The notes under the pieces were generated by a model that saw only the letters and a list, made by a program, of their open reading frames with translations, ran no database searches and was not told the DNA's origin. From Membranipora membranacea (Eukaryota > Bryozoa > Gymnolaemata > Cheilostomatida > Membraniporidae), in contig OU612068.1 in the NCBI GenBank assembly GCA_914767715.1, positions 15,438,001 through 15,502,000 on the forward strand: a DNA stretch of 64,000 nt, in the 5' to 3' direction. Positions 11,680 through 23,961 of the stretch are shown here, piece by piece (the stretch's first letter is position 1; each line of letters opens with the position of its first letter). The position numbers and the translations under genes are program-made.

Positions 11680-11894
11680 CTGTGTGTGTGCAATAAATTG
11701 CTGATTTTAGAGTGATTGAATAAAAAATCAGTAGAGTTAGTAGGTAGAAGTGGAAGTAGAGTGGGCTCTTGACATGCTTGTCAATACAGGCTAGGGCCTG
11801 GTATCAGTAAGAGTAAGCACAACGAGCAAACAATGTTCAATTCAAGTCATGTTTGATGGTTAATATACACATAGGAAAATACAGGCTTGCAATC

Positions 11895-11948
11895 CACAGG
11901 GCAGGCTGTCGGGGCGGCCTGCTCAGGCTAGCCATAGCCTGCCCTGTG
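11895..11948. repeat. Stem-loop upstream of DSCC1
   Basis: Exact 13-base arms CACAGGGCAGGCT (11895-11907) and AGCCTGCCCTGTG (11936-11948) enclose a GC-rich loop. No flanking direct repeat is seen. It lies 230 bases before the chosen DSCC1 start, so it could be in the promoter or 5' UTR. Confidence 0.5.
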
Positions 11949-12176
11949 TTGACAGACTTCATACTACTGTTACTTTCAATCAAAAAGTTGCAAAAAGTTA
12001 AAAACGCTAATGCTTGTGTTGCTACATCTGATAACCCATACTCCATTATTCCATCTCATACAAATCTCTATGGGTGTCTCACATACCAGCCCATTATCAT
12101 AGCAAGGAGAAAAAGGGGAACTGAACTCCGTGATCAATTTTCCAGCTATAGAAAATTCATAACTGGAAAATTGGCA

Positions 12177-14553
12177 ATGGAAATAGGGAATGGGAAAGAA
12201 AATGAGATGGTGTCGGAGACTGATGTTGTTGCCAAGGTATTACAATTTGCTAAGCTTGAGTTGAAGTACCTCAATCCCAATGTGCAGCAAGTATATTTTT
12301 CCCAACAGCTCCAAAGTGACAATTTGAAACTTGTTGAATTGAATACTTCAGTCATTCAACATGTAGAAAATGGCGGGAAACTTATCATCAAAGGTAATGA
12401 CACTGATAACTGTGTGCTGTGTACTGATGACAAAACATTTGAGGTTAAAGACACGGAGATTAGTAATTCATTGTTGCTGGTACCAGAACTAAAGGTTGTA
12501 GTGGAACGTGATACATATTCTGGTGAGCTATCACTGGATCGAGCCGATGTAGCTGCAGTTTCATACAACTATCTTGAGTTACGCCCTATACGACCGAAGG
12601 TCAACTCACTTACCGCATTGTTATCTCTGAGCATATACGATGGACCTGAGCATGAAGAGAATGTGATGGAGAAATACACACTGGATGATCTTTTGTCAAC
12701 AATCGCTGCAAGTGACCAAGAAATTCTCGAGAGCCTTAAAAACATTAACGTTGTCGAGCTAGATGGATTCATGCGTCTAGTAGATTTTGACTATCTATCT
12801 CGGGTGATCGGATCGGTTACATCATTATTAGACGAGCACTCTTGGCAATTCGACTCATTCAGTCGGAAGAAAACATTTGAGGACTTGGATAGTATTTATC
12901 CCAAGGCAGTAGTTGACTATGTGCTGAATTCATATGGCTCAGCAAATTCCAGAGAGTCTGCTGACAATTGGTCCCTAAATGAGGATAAGGTGAGTAAATC
13001 ACTTCTTAAAACATTGAGTATACATTTTACAGTCAATATCATCAGACAGATGGACATACGTGCCAAAGAAATTATGATGCCAAAGGATTGGGGTAACGGT
13101 TAAATAAAAGGTGAAGAATGATACCCGCATGCCATGCTAAATCTTACCTGGTACTTTGTTAGGCACTTACTACAATCTTTATCTTGATATCTTTTCTTTT
13201 TGGATTCTCATTGCAGGTGTGTAGATATTTTGCGGAGATGTTGCTACGACCAACACAGAAGTTCAACCTGCAAGAGTTTTTAGATGCCTGGAGGGAAAGT
13301 GTACCGGGTGGCATGGTTACATCTCTAACCCAAGTGTCAGGTGGGTCAGGGTGTCTAATGTGTAATCCATCTGCATAAATGTTCTCAAGTCGGTCTTATG
13401 GAGGCGAATTAGATCAAACTAGATTGAGACCTGATACGACAGTCGTATCGTAGTGTCTATGTATGGTATATATTTTCACATGGATTGCTACCAAGTGTTA
13501 GTTGGCAAGTTGCACAGGGTTTTTTTATTTTGGGTTTTACTACATGGTCAATGCTGGGCCCTGTTATATGATACTGAACATGTGCAACGATGATGTGGTC
13601 CTGAAAACAAAACCACCTAGGATAGATAAACAATTCGAGAAGTTGACATTCAAATCATCATGTTTATGCTCATTTGAAATATAAAAAAAAGTTTTGCTGT
13701 TGTGTGTTTTGACTTGTGTGTAACTTCGTTAAAAACTTTGAAGGGTTGTTGGTGAGCTTCAGTAAGAAGCTTTTGACATGTCCGAGTCATCATCCTGCAT
13801 TATAGAAAGATAGACTAAGGCAATATGGCAGCTAGTTCTGCAGTAGTTATGCAATATTTTTAAGGTGAATGATTCACAGCACTTCTGGGTAAAAATGATG
13901 TGTAGTGATAGAAATTGCCCCCTTACTCGTTCGTCTTTGAGGTTTCAAGGCCTAGTGCTGTACCAGCCCAATAAGATAGAAAAGTGATGCAATTTTTGAC
14001 TTTAACACTAATAAAAAAGAAAATCTACTGTTTAGTATTGTATTGTACTTGCTCCAGGGTTTGTCTGCAATGTATACAGTGAGCACCAGTGTGTGGTAAT
14101 GTAATATACATGAGCAGAAATGTATACAGTAAGCATAAATGTATACCTACATGCGCGGAATTGTATACCTACATGAGCGAAAATGTATACAGTGAGCACG
14201 ATGTATATTGTGAGTGAAGTTACCCTACCTTTTGCTCAGTGAGGATAACTCTCCATGTGATTACACCTTTTGCTGTATTATATCATCATATTACAGGTAT
14301 GGCCTTTGTTGATGCTAGTAATGAACCAGCTGTTATCAGGTACTTCCCAGTAGAGCAGCTCTCTGAGGATGTGAAGACCAGATTTGAGCAGCTATTCTCA
14401 GCCAAGGATAGCTGGACATTGGACGAAATCACTCCATATGTTGAGCCAATGTGTATCGGCAAACTAACTGTTAGTGTACTGGTGATGAAAAATGCGAGAG
14501 GGTTCAATAAAGGAGGAGTTAAGCATTACACCTCAAAGTATATAAAGTCATGA
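12177..14553 (+). CDS. DSCC1: DSCC1 (DCC1), CTF18-RFC cohesion subunit, complete, 3 exons
   Basis: Exons 12177-12989, 13217-13340, 14297-14553; 1194 bases, 397 residues (human 393). DCC1 joins CTF8 and CTF18 in the alternative clamp loader that acts on PCNA at replication forks and supports sister-chromatid cohesion. Landmarks that align with the family are GGKLIIKGNDTDNCVLCTDD in the N-terminal half, YNYLELRPIRPK, YTLDDLLSTIAASDQEIL, and the C-terminal winged-helix part with KFNLQEFLDAWRESVPGGM (exon 2) and WTLDEITPYVEP (exon 3). The frame stays open upstream to 11853, but the alignment with DCC1 begins near VVAKVLQFAKL. I therefore start at MEIGNGK (12177); MVSETD (12207) is an alternative. 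The gene diverges from RCC1L and converges with the coiled-coil gene at 14933. Confidence 0.93.
14065..14215. repeat. Degenerate minisatellite in DSCC1 intron 2
   Basis: Roughly 20-30-base units built on AATGTATAC followed by either CAGTGAGCA or CTACATGAGCG, repeated about six times with substitutions. It lies about 80 bases before the acceptor of DSCC1 exon 3. It is a tandem repeat, not a CRISPR array, because there are no unique spacers. Confidence 0.75.
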
Positions 14554-14932
14554 ATCAGAAAAAATGTGACATTAGTTTGTCTTTATATTTTGTAATATAA
14601 ATTGTAAAACAAATTGAATTAATATTGATGTATTTGATGTTGTTTCCTGACCATCATGAAGGTCGGGCTGCGTCTTGATCTAGAGGCAGTCTATCTAACT
14701 GAGCAACCTTCTACTCCTAAATATATATATAGATTTTATAACACGAAGACAAAAAGTTGCATGAACAGTCAGTCACCTAAGTGGTAGCATGGAACTTGGT
14801 TCTTCCAAACTTTTGGGCCTCAACAAATTAAGGATTAGAAGTGATTTCCCACTATCGTGCTATAGTCTTGATTCTGCTACGATATTGAATCAGAGTTTTT
14901 CTTGTCATTTTCTAGCTCTCATAGTTTTCTGT

Positions 14933-15769
14933 CTATGTTATAAATTGCTGGTCAATGCTGAGCACCCACTGACAAGTCCCGTTGTTATTATCTGACACTT
15001 TTACTGCTGGCTGGTCCATAGGCTCCCCATACATCACCAGTCTCTCAGTACACAGGCTAGCAATGCGTCTTGCCTCGCTTTCATTCTCTTTGGATAGTTG
15101 TAAAAGTTCTGTTCTGCGTCTCTCCTGATGTTTTGGGATCTCGCTATTTAGCCTTATCTCAGACCATGATCGGCTCTTAGGATCCTTAGTGATAAATTTT
15201 ATAAGGGACGGATGGTTTCTCTCTGTCCTTTGCCGGGCTGTTGTAGTTATCCTCTCTCTTGACAACTCCATACGTTGCATCTGGTACCTTCCAATAGAGT
15301 TTTTGGTATTTAATGAAAGGTGAAATTCAGTTTTCAATTATAATGATTTTGTTTAACTGGATGAAAGGTGAAAAATCATTAGTTTGCTGCGACAGTTTGC
15401 ACTGTGGTCAGACCATTTCATTTGGTACTTTATATCCCCACAGCCTTAAATCAATATCAAAGTATATGTCGCTATTTTGTTAGTCTGTCTCCATAAAACT
15501 CGACTTGCCATAGCCTATGTCAAGTAATTGTCGGTTGTTGTCCATAAATTATATAATATAAATATAATATATATGCTTAACTGTTTCATCGCAGAGCTGG
15601 TCCTATGAAATGGATTTGCGTACCTGTTTGATTTCTCTATGCTTTCTATTGTTTTAGACATTCTGTCTTTCTCCAATTTGTTCATCAGTTCTGCCTTCTT
15701 TTGATTCTTATATGTGATATGTTTGAGATGAGCTATTCTCCACTTGATGCCTGTCTTGCTTTGATCCAT
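14933..15769 (-). CDS. Small basic coiled-coil protein, CFAP97/hemingway-like, 2 exons
   Basis: Exons 15769-15624 and 15287-14933, with one GT-AG intron and a consistent phase; 501 bases, 166 residues. The start MDQSKTGIKW is preceded by open frame, so a few more N-terminal residues or an upstream exon cannot be excluded. The protein is rich in Lys, Arg and Glu and predicted helical. Two stretches recall the CFAP97 domain (KIAA1430, hemingway; sperm and ciliary axoneme proteins). One is KLEKDRMSKTIESIEKSNRY, comparable with the family's IERDNRxLLxKM segment. The other is W-E-x(9)-HQERRRTELLQLSKEN followed by RRI, comparable with its W-N-E...REKR-REL-I--EN-RI segment. A longer spacer separates the two here. 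Family assignment is by eye and moderate. It is convergent with DSCC1, 380 bases away. Confidence 0.6.
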
Positions 15770-16368
15770 GTTGCAACTCGTTCTCCTCAATGTCAGCTCG
15801 GCGCTGAGGGAGCAGTATTTAGTCGTCGTATGAATCTGGAATTTCAGGAAGTTTGGCCATTTATTTCTTTGAACTTCTGCTCACAACTTAAACCACAGCT
15901 TATAATATGTGTTTATCTGGCTAAGACTCAATGTGCTGTAGACTCAGACTCAGCAACAGTGAATGTCATCTTAATACCCGAGTCCTTAATCATCAGGATG
16001 GACACAAATGTCAATCGATTATCTATTTGGTGCACTTCTCAACAAAATATTCATCAAATGCTTATGGATTTATTGTGACAGATTTCTTTGAGAAATCCTA
16101 TGTTGACACATGAATAAAATCAATGGAATGTAGACAAAACAGGGTAGATGTCAATTTCAATGTTGAGTAGGATATATTGTAGGACAATTATAATCAATGC
16201 TTGCCTGTACGGTGTACTTATATGGACCAGACCTGAAATTTATTACCAAAATAAGTAAAAAAGATTATTTCGTTCCCATAATATATGCCATTGGTTGCAC
16301 ATACGCGATCCAATTAAGGGTAAAAATGAGATTTCTATCAACACTTACTGGGATTACCCTAAGATAAA

Positions 16369-16530
16369 GGAGGCTCAGTTGGTTAGAGCAAAGAGGGAGT
16401 TCATTGGTTAGAGCGCCCGGCCTTTAGTTTGCAAGTGTTGAAGATTGCGAGGTTGAATTCTATGGGTGATGGTCCCACATGCGTGCGCCAACTTGATAGT
16501 TAGATGTGCGTCGGGGCAGCATGGCAAATA
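16369..16530 (+). mobile_element. tRNA-derived SINE interrupted by a 25-bp insertion
   Basis: The head GGAGGCTCAGTTGGTTAGAG is a clear tRNA A-box region. It is then repeated in part, because TTGGTTAGAGC (16379-16389) recurs at 16404-16414 after 14 inserted bases. Downstream is GCCCGGCCTTTAG and a decayed B box, GGTTGAATTC. It is not a functional tRNA. Its 3' limit is uncertain. Confidence 0.6.
16390..16403. repeat. Half-arm insertion of the CAATGAACTCCCTC family
   Basis: The 14 inserted bases AAAGAGGGAGTTCA are one arm of the hairpin family seen at 11560, 11643, 17746 and 48441. They are flanked by an exact 11-bp direct repeat, TTGGTTAGAGC. The other arm is missing. Confidence 0.7.
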
Positions 16531-17745
16531 CTTTTATTTCTTCACATGCTATGAATGTGGCGTGTTTTATGTCCCTCTAATTTTATCAAATATCTTTTTA
16601 AGTTACATTGCAAAAGGTGTGGGATTTAATCTTTCTGATTATTACGATGACTTCAAGATTTCATTTTCTGCTCAAGATTTATTAGAAGAGTAAAAAGGAA
16701 TAGGAATCACATGAATGATTTGCTAGAGTGTGACATTCAGTCTTATAGTCAGAAACTTTGATTAGGCATCAATTCAGAGCAATGAGATTCTCTGATCATA
16801 GAGTTTCAAAATGTGTATGGGTAGTCATTATGGCTAGCTAATCAATGATCATCACAGATTTTGTAATTAATAATTTATGCAAATTCATGGCCCATCGCAT
16901 TAGTTATCTTTATTGTCTAAAATAAATTTCCCATTCACAACCATAATATTGACTTTGATAATAGGCAATTGATGTGCAGGATTTCATCAAAGTCAGTCCA
17001 TGATATTTGGAATAATGGAGACAGTTCTTTGTACGAAAGTTTTATCCTCTATGGTTGGGGAGGAAACATCCGGTGCTTAGAGTTCAGTCTCAGTTGTAGT
17101 TTGACTGGTGTTGCTTGATGTATGGTTTAGAATGAGCACATCCGCTGACTTGCTCATAAAATATTTGCCATCTTTGCATTTGAACTGTAATCACCTGGTT
17201 ATTATTTGACTATCTCAATCTGATAATGTCTTTGCTTACATTCTGAAGATGTGTCTAAGTTTAATTCCTTAAACTTCTGATCTGTCCACTATCCTTCACA
17301 CTATGAATGATAAATGGATGCTATGCGTCTTTTCAAACCATTCATGATAACTATAATGATAACATGAAAAAAAAACTTATGGATTATGATGCCTTAAAAA
17401 AACTGTAAAAAAGCTTTTCTATATAACACATATTGGCAAGAGGATGTTTCTACATTATCCAATCTTTCACATGAAGGGAGTTGATGTGTCGCTTCTTACT
17501 AGCTGTATTTGGCGCTTGCCGAGACAGGTGTAAGGGAAAACGGACTCGAAGTTTAATGTAACCTATGCCCATCTGTCTAGGTCGCTTCATTAAACAAGTC
17601 TACCGATACAAATACATTAAACTTGGCTGACAGGTTGAAACCTATCTACATCATCAGCATTGTATAACCTGAATGTTTTATTTCCTTCCTTCTTCCATTT
17701 CAAATATAATATCACATTTTAGCAGTAGCAATTCATTGGCTAGAG

Positions 17746-17784
17746 CAATGAACTCCCTCTTCCTCAGGAAGAGGGAGTTCATTG
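17746..17784. repeat. Hairpin insertion, CAATGAACTCCCTC family, perfect 39-bp copy
   Basis: CAATGAACTCCCTCTTCCT-C-AGGAAGAGGGAGTTCATTG is a perfect palindrome around one base. TTCATTGGCTAGAG occurs at 17732-17745 and 17778-17791; the right copy overlaps the hairpin end. The target duplication is therefore at least ATTGGCTAGAG, with microhomology to the element end. Confidence 0.85.
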
Positions 17785-19082
17785 GCTAGAGACTATTCCT
17801 GAAGGATATTTGACATTGCATTATTACTGAAATTTATAACTACGATTGTTTGTTGTATGATTTAACAATTACTGTGATAATGATCTCATATCACTGAAAA
17901 ACTAGAAACAGCTAAGAGATGAAATAAAACATATAATTTTCAAGTATTGATTTATGTTTACGGAGATGCCTATCATATTGAACTTCAGACAACACAACCG
18001 CCTGAACCAGGAGCCAAGAATTTAACATTCTGTGGTCATGACTAAAATATTACCAACCAACATAAGTCACCCTTGACAAGCACAATTATTTTGTGTCTGA
18101 TGTGGTTAACTCCATTTATACAAGTGCTTGAATTAAATTATCCATTTATATTTTATTTATTGACTTTGTGTGTGAATGTAAATTTATGCATTATTCAAAA
18201 GTACCTTAATGACCTAGACTTTGTTTTTTTAGTGTTGACCATTTTTTTAAAAAGTTGCTTCTATCGGCATTAATCGGCGCAATGATATTATTTTGGTTGG
18301 AATTTTCTAAAAGCCCTGCTCCTAATTATAATGACATATTACTTTTATTTAATATGATTTGCTGTTCCATGCGGCCCAGTGTGATTGACCAACATTATCG
18401 AACTAGTCCTAGTCGCCAATGGTTCTCAATCTACGTCCGATGTCATGGTTAAGCACAGATTTGACCCCAATGATGTGGAGAGTTGATTTCAACCCCACAA
18501 AGACTGCCACTATTGAGACACAAGGCTCAATAGAATTCTACTAGCTCTATTTGATAAGTGGCAGTTCATTGCTTGGTTACCAATTGCAAACTCTCGACAA
18601 CCTCCAAGAGTCAAGTAACATCAAATAACACACACCATAAAGCACATCACAGGTTTTGTTAATGTGATGTACAGCTCTCAAATCGCCTGTCAAAGCCTAT
18701 GATCAACGAAGCATTAGCAGTGATCTATAAGCTATCATCACAGAGGAGGAGATACATAAACTAAAACCAGTCATCACATGAAGTTGATCGGCTCTTCCGC
18801 CTTACCACAGCATTAATCAAGAGACCCTCCTCTCAAAATCAAGTCGTCACTATGACTTGATTTCGTGATAAATGTGCCTGCTATTAATCATCAAAGCTGT
18901 TATAATCGAAGCTACAAATCTGTGCCATCTAGTATGATCATAGTACAGATCATTGTGACACTATTGACAGAGCAGAGCGTGTGCAGACTCCAGAGGAACA
19001 ACCAGCCCTCCAACACAGACAGTCAAATCACATTAACAAACAAGGTAGGTTTTTTAGAATCTATTATATGACTAAATGGTCG

Positions 19083-19280
19083 TCAAGAATTTATTAAATA
19101 TTGCATAAATTGAGGTGTGGAACTCCATGACCCATATCTCAAAACGCCCATCAGTTGGATCATATCAAGAGAGATTGGTCTTTGCGTAAGCTCAAACTTT
19201 CCTTCCTCACTAAAACAAGTGACACTTTTTTCAATCAAGATGTCATAAACTTTGACATAATGTTCATTGCTGCTGTCCAT
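19083..19280 (-). CDS. Uncertain small ORF, 65 residues
   Basis: An open frame from MDSSNEHYVKVYDILIEK to a stop, ending GSWSSTPQFMQYLINS. The composition is protein-like (mixed charged and hydrophobic residues, no low complexity), unlike most chance frames here. I recognise no family, and see no promoter or splice context. It could be chance, a fragment of an old transposon gene, or a small gene. Confidence is low. Confidence 0.15.
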   Translation of the reverse strand: MDSSNEHYVKVYDILIEKSVTCFSEEGKFELTQRPISLDMIQLMGVLRYGSWSSTPQFMQYLINS

Positions 19281-22200
19281 TATTCTTGATTGGATAAAAT
19301 GTTGCCCTAAAGAATATGAGAAGCTTAGTCTAATTAATCTCTAGTCTAATCACCTGTTAAAGACAAAGTTGAGGGCTATGACAGTGTACTAATTGACATC
19401 ATTATAGTTTTTACGACACGACACGTGGTCTAGGGCCCCTGTGCCCCTACATTGTATGACTAAAAGCATGCCAACTCAGAGTGGGTAACTTCGAACGAGA
19501 AAATGGTTTGGAAATGAATACTGCCTCATATAAATGTAAAAGCCTATTTGGATTGAACATTTTTTTTGCAAATCTGTTTGTCAACGGAAAATTGTAAGTG
19601 ATGACTCGTTTTTATGAGCGTTTTTTATATTCTACGTCAAATAAATTATCTGGGTTACATGCAAAGTTCTCGCCTGTAACTTCATTCTTCTGGCTTTTTA
19701 TTATCCTAAACAATTGGGGCCCACATCGTGATACTAAATGAAAAATCATGATTAAGATATGTGGGTATGTTTTCAATAAATCGTTGGATCAATTAAACCT
19801 CAATAACTTACTAATGCCGTAATATATTGCAAACCAGAGCTGCAAAATGTTGTCTGAAGGTGGCGCAGGCATATGTTCATTAGGCTTTTGTCTATCAGTA
19901 AAAATGTCAAGTATGGCATTTCCCAGCCCCTAATTTTATATCACTGTACTTAGCATCTCATACACAAAAATGTGTGATTGCAAGTAGCCTTTGCTCTGCA
20001 ATGATTGCATGCCACAAATGCTGGTTATACTGATTATGGAACCAGGTATAGTGATGCTATAAAAATTCTAAATTAATATCTAACATAGAAGCGTATTTGG
20101 TCTTGGTCTCCACTTGTTCCCTCGGGACCATCAAGAGCTCACAAAAGCTAACATTAAAGGGTACGTAGCAACTGGAATATTTCTTGGGACCAGAGGCTAC
20201 ATGTATAAGATTGTGATGCTAGGATTCCCAGGATAGTAAAACTAAAGCAGTTGCTTTCATTATTGTTTAACAATCAGACTCTGTTGTTTTTATATGCACA
20301 GGCATCAATTCGTTCAACTCACATCTCAGTGTTAAAAGTGGCCCTTCTGCGCATTCCAGTGCTCGCAAAAAAAACTATCATTCAACTGCAATGCTGATAC
20401 TGGAATTACTAATTTCCTCCTATGCTACTTCTAAGAGACATGTAGCTCCTCACTTGTTATTAATGGCTAGTATAAACAACAACACAGCTACACTAATTTT
20501 TCTTTGTAGGTGAATCAACCGGATCTCATTCATAATAGTATGTAAGTCTTTGATTTGATACTTCAATGAAGTTATATGAAGTTCTATGTGATCACCAGTT
20601 TTTCTTTGGGAGTTTTGATTGTGGTGGTTTTTTAGTACAGTGAGATTTCCATGGGCACAACATTTTGCATGTCTTGAATGAAGAATTAGATGTTAAAATA
20701 TTGTAAAGGGATCGTGGTCAGTTTTGGGCAGGTGTGTTACCATAACATCCAATAAGAAACACTTGATTTGGTGTTATATAAAATCTATCTATAACTCAAC
20801 AATGCGATCATACGTGGCATAAAAACTCTAATTCTAGTTATGGTCCCATTATTATAAATTATTGTCAAAAACCCTTTGAATATGATCAGTCCTAACCATT
20901 TGAGCAAGCGTACAGTGTTACAAAATTCCTGAACCAAAATTAAGATGATAGATGTAGTCGGATTTATTGTCTATTCTATTGAAATGGGTTTGAATGTAGA
21001 TAAAAATCAGATCGCATTCACCCGGTTTTCAGGCTCATATAACAAGGACATACTTTGGGCACGGTTTGTATTCCCTTAAGAGCCTAGATAAAAAGAAAAG
21101 CACATTGTATAGTAGGGAGAGGTTATATTTTAGTACATCGTTTGATATTATCATTTTTTAGCTTTGTATCTCCATATAGGTAGAGGGTGTCACAGGACTA
21201 CTCAGCTATCGACAAAAGAATATCTGCGGCACATCAAATCTCGCCAGTCAAATGCACATCAAACATCAGCCTACACTTGACTACTTCTGACATCTGTCTG
21301 CAACTGTGAGTCAACTGTGAGTGAGCAAGAAATATCAGCCACCTAGGAGGAAGAGGACTAAGATTATCAGGTCACAATCTTTCTTTGGTTATCTAGCTGT
21401 ATGAGTGTGGCACAAATCTTCATAAAGCTAGGTTACCAAGGCTAGGGAACTGACACCGCAAACATCATTCTTCAACAGGTAGTCAGCTACACACATGTAT
21501 CTATCGAGTAGTGACATAGACTGTTATAAGAGAGATGGATTTTGTACCAGTATAATCTATAAGAAAATAATTGGTGTGAGACTGCATGTTTTTGATTTAC
21601 CTTTATTGAAGACTTTAACTAATGCATCGGTAAATGGCAAGATCACACAATTGTTTCAGTCGTAAGCAGCAGGAGAACATAGCTCACAGTTGAACTTATT
21701 TATTGTAGGTTAAAGCTCAAGACAAAGTAACATTTTGTTTGACCAAATTGTTCGACCAAAAAAGGTATTGTCAATCTTCACTCCCTGTCAACCAGCAATT
21801 TTATTGTTGATGACTTTGTTGCACTTTATTGCATGCTGTAGCCCTTGAAACATTAGTTATTTAGCTGAAAATCCATGTTTGTCCTACTTGAAAAATACTT
21901 CATTCAATCTGACTCAAAGTATATTATATACAATATAATGTGATAATATACATGAAAGAAAAAATGTGAAATATATTGTGTCGGTCAGAAGAAAATTTTG
22001 TAAATACTATGATACTAAAGATAATACATAACACTAGCTGGGCTTGTTGAACAACGACCTGTTCATCAGAGCTGTTCTATGTGGAAAATTGTTTCTATCA
22101 GCGAGATGTGAGGAATGTCTCCGCTTGAGGAATTGCCAAGAAGGTAAATGTCAGTGTTTGCTTGGTAACTTGCCGACAAATTTTTTATCCAGCTTTGTTA

Positions 22201-23801
22201 ACTCTTTTTTTTTTCTTGGGCACACTGTATAATAATTAATTTGCTGCTTCATGATCTAGCTTTGGCCTGAGATCCCCAGGGAGGATACTGATTTAGTGAT
22301 GAGAAAAAAGCACAGCCTGATCAGCAGTGCGTAAGGTGAGAAAAAGAGATGCTTAGTTTAGCGTGTCACCTTTTTCTCCCTGATGGCATCTCACTGTCGA
22401 CAGTGTCATCATCACTGAGTAATCAGCTGTGAACCTGTCACTGATATAACAAGCCTCTGCACACCAGTCAGCCATAAAATGACCACATATTACACGACAC
22501 CGCCGCGGCAATTATCAGCACCATTATAATAAGCTGACACGGTACAATTCATCGATCAAGGCACACTGCCACACCCTTCATGTCAAGTTCCCTATTGTAT
22601 CACATTTTCCTGTTTCCTATAATTACAAGGGCTTTTCTTAGTTTCTACTTTTTATATCAGTCTCTTGACTAGAGCAGCTACATATTAGCAGCTTCAAGCT
22701 TCATGTTTAGAAGGTTTTGAATAATTTGAGATACGACGACAGACGACGACAGGCTGCTGGGCCATATATCAGATACGTCTTTAATCCGATACGTTTTTGA
22801 TATACATGCGTGAAGTATGAAGTTTTGCTCCGTCATGGAAACTATCTGCAGCCAGAATACAATGACAAATCATAAGTTTCTAGTTTGCAAACTCAGCGGA
22901 CATACCAGTCCAATGAATCTACATGCTAACTGCAGGCTTATGTCGATGATCTGCTGATGTACTAATGATAGGTTACACTGATCGGCACCACTCATACAAG
23001 TAGATATTGAGTCATACCTCAGAAAGTGAAGAGGGTTATCCAAGGTCAGCAACCTGTCATACGTCTTTGTTACAGAGATTTAAGATTATTGATTGCCTTG
23101 TTTGACACACAATAGCCACTAATTTAGGAAAAAGAATGATATAACTCAAAAGCTGGTTCGGAGTAAATTTCTGGTGGTCATCGCAGTCATTTGAATACAA
23201 ATGAACACAGATATGGTGAATTTTCCATTTGCTGTAAAAATCTATGAGAGTTTAGAAATACCCCAATTACCTTTACTATATTTCATGAGTAGGATAATCC
23301 CACTTGATGAACTGACTACATAATCTAACTTTAGAAATGAGATTTTTAGAGAAGCCTCTGTATTTGTACGACTGTTTATTTTCATGCATGGCGCAAAAAC
23401 TGTATCCTGTGCTATTTTGAGGGAAAAAACAGTCTTTTTCAGCTAAACAAGAGAATAAAAAACAATATACTATCTGATCATGTCAAGCACTTGGCATGAG
23501 TATGGGCATATTAATATCTCTAGGTTTGACAACAGCGTACTATGACAGTTTGGGCAGATTATTTTATTTTGATGGTTTTCGATTCAGAGTGATAAAATTG
23601 TGAAATTTGTTTAGTTGTATATTATCATCAACTTAGCTCTGATCAATAACCGTTGTTAGTGTAACCCCAAAGTGCACTATTTCGAGTGCATCATCAATGC
23701 ATACCTCAGCCAATTTATCAATTAGCCTGTCTTGATGATATATAGTATCACATAGGTCCTAGAACGAGATACCATACTTACTTTTACAATAGCATTCTGA
23801 G

Positions 23802-23826
23802 TGCCACCCAGAGGGAACAAACATGT
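23802..23826. repeat. Half-copy of the GTTCCCTCTGTGGTG palindrome family
   Basis: GCCACCCAGAGGGAACAAAC followed by ATGTTC matches the right arm of the full palindromes at 23851-23961 and 24752-24837. It lies just upstream of the first of these. No left arm is present. Confidence 0.55.
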
Positions 23827-23850
23827 TCAAATTATCACCCTGATATCACA

Positions 23851-23961
23851 TAGAAAAAGTGTGTTCCCTCTGTGGTGACGTATGGATATTGCAAATGTTG
23901 GTATCGATACCAAACATTTGCAATATCCCTCTGCCACCACAGAGGGAACATACTTGTTTTA
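23851..23961. repeat. 111-bp palindromic insertion with 9-bp direct repeats
   Basis: GATATCACA at 23842-23850 and again at 23962-23970 brackets a near-palindrome. Its arms contain GTTCCCTCTGTGGTG and CACCACAGAGGGAAC, then ATTGCAAATGTT and its complement. The axis is near TTGGTATCGATACCAA at 23899-23914. It has no coding capacity. Same family as the insertion at 24752. Confidence 0.85.

Noticed and set aside
11853-12176. N-terminal extension of DSCC1
   Set aside because: The frame is open, but the 108 residues do not resemble DCC1 and include the 11895 stem-loop. The family alignment begins after the 12177 methionine.
14065-14215. CRISPR-like array
   Set aside because: The units abut without unique spacers and the host is a eukaryote; it is a minisatellite in an intron.
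22044-22145. Cys-rich exon (CEECLRLRNCQEGKCQC)
   Set aside because: A donor-like GTAAAT follows, but there is no acceptor, partner exon or clear domain. It is probably chance.
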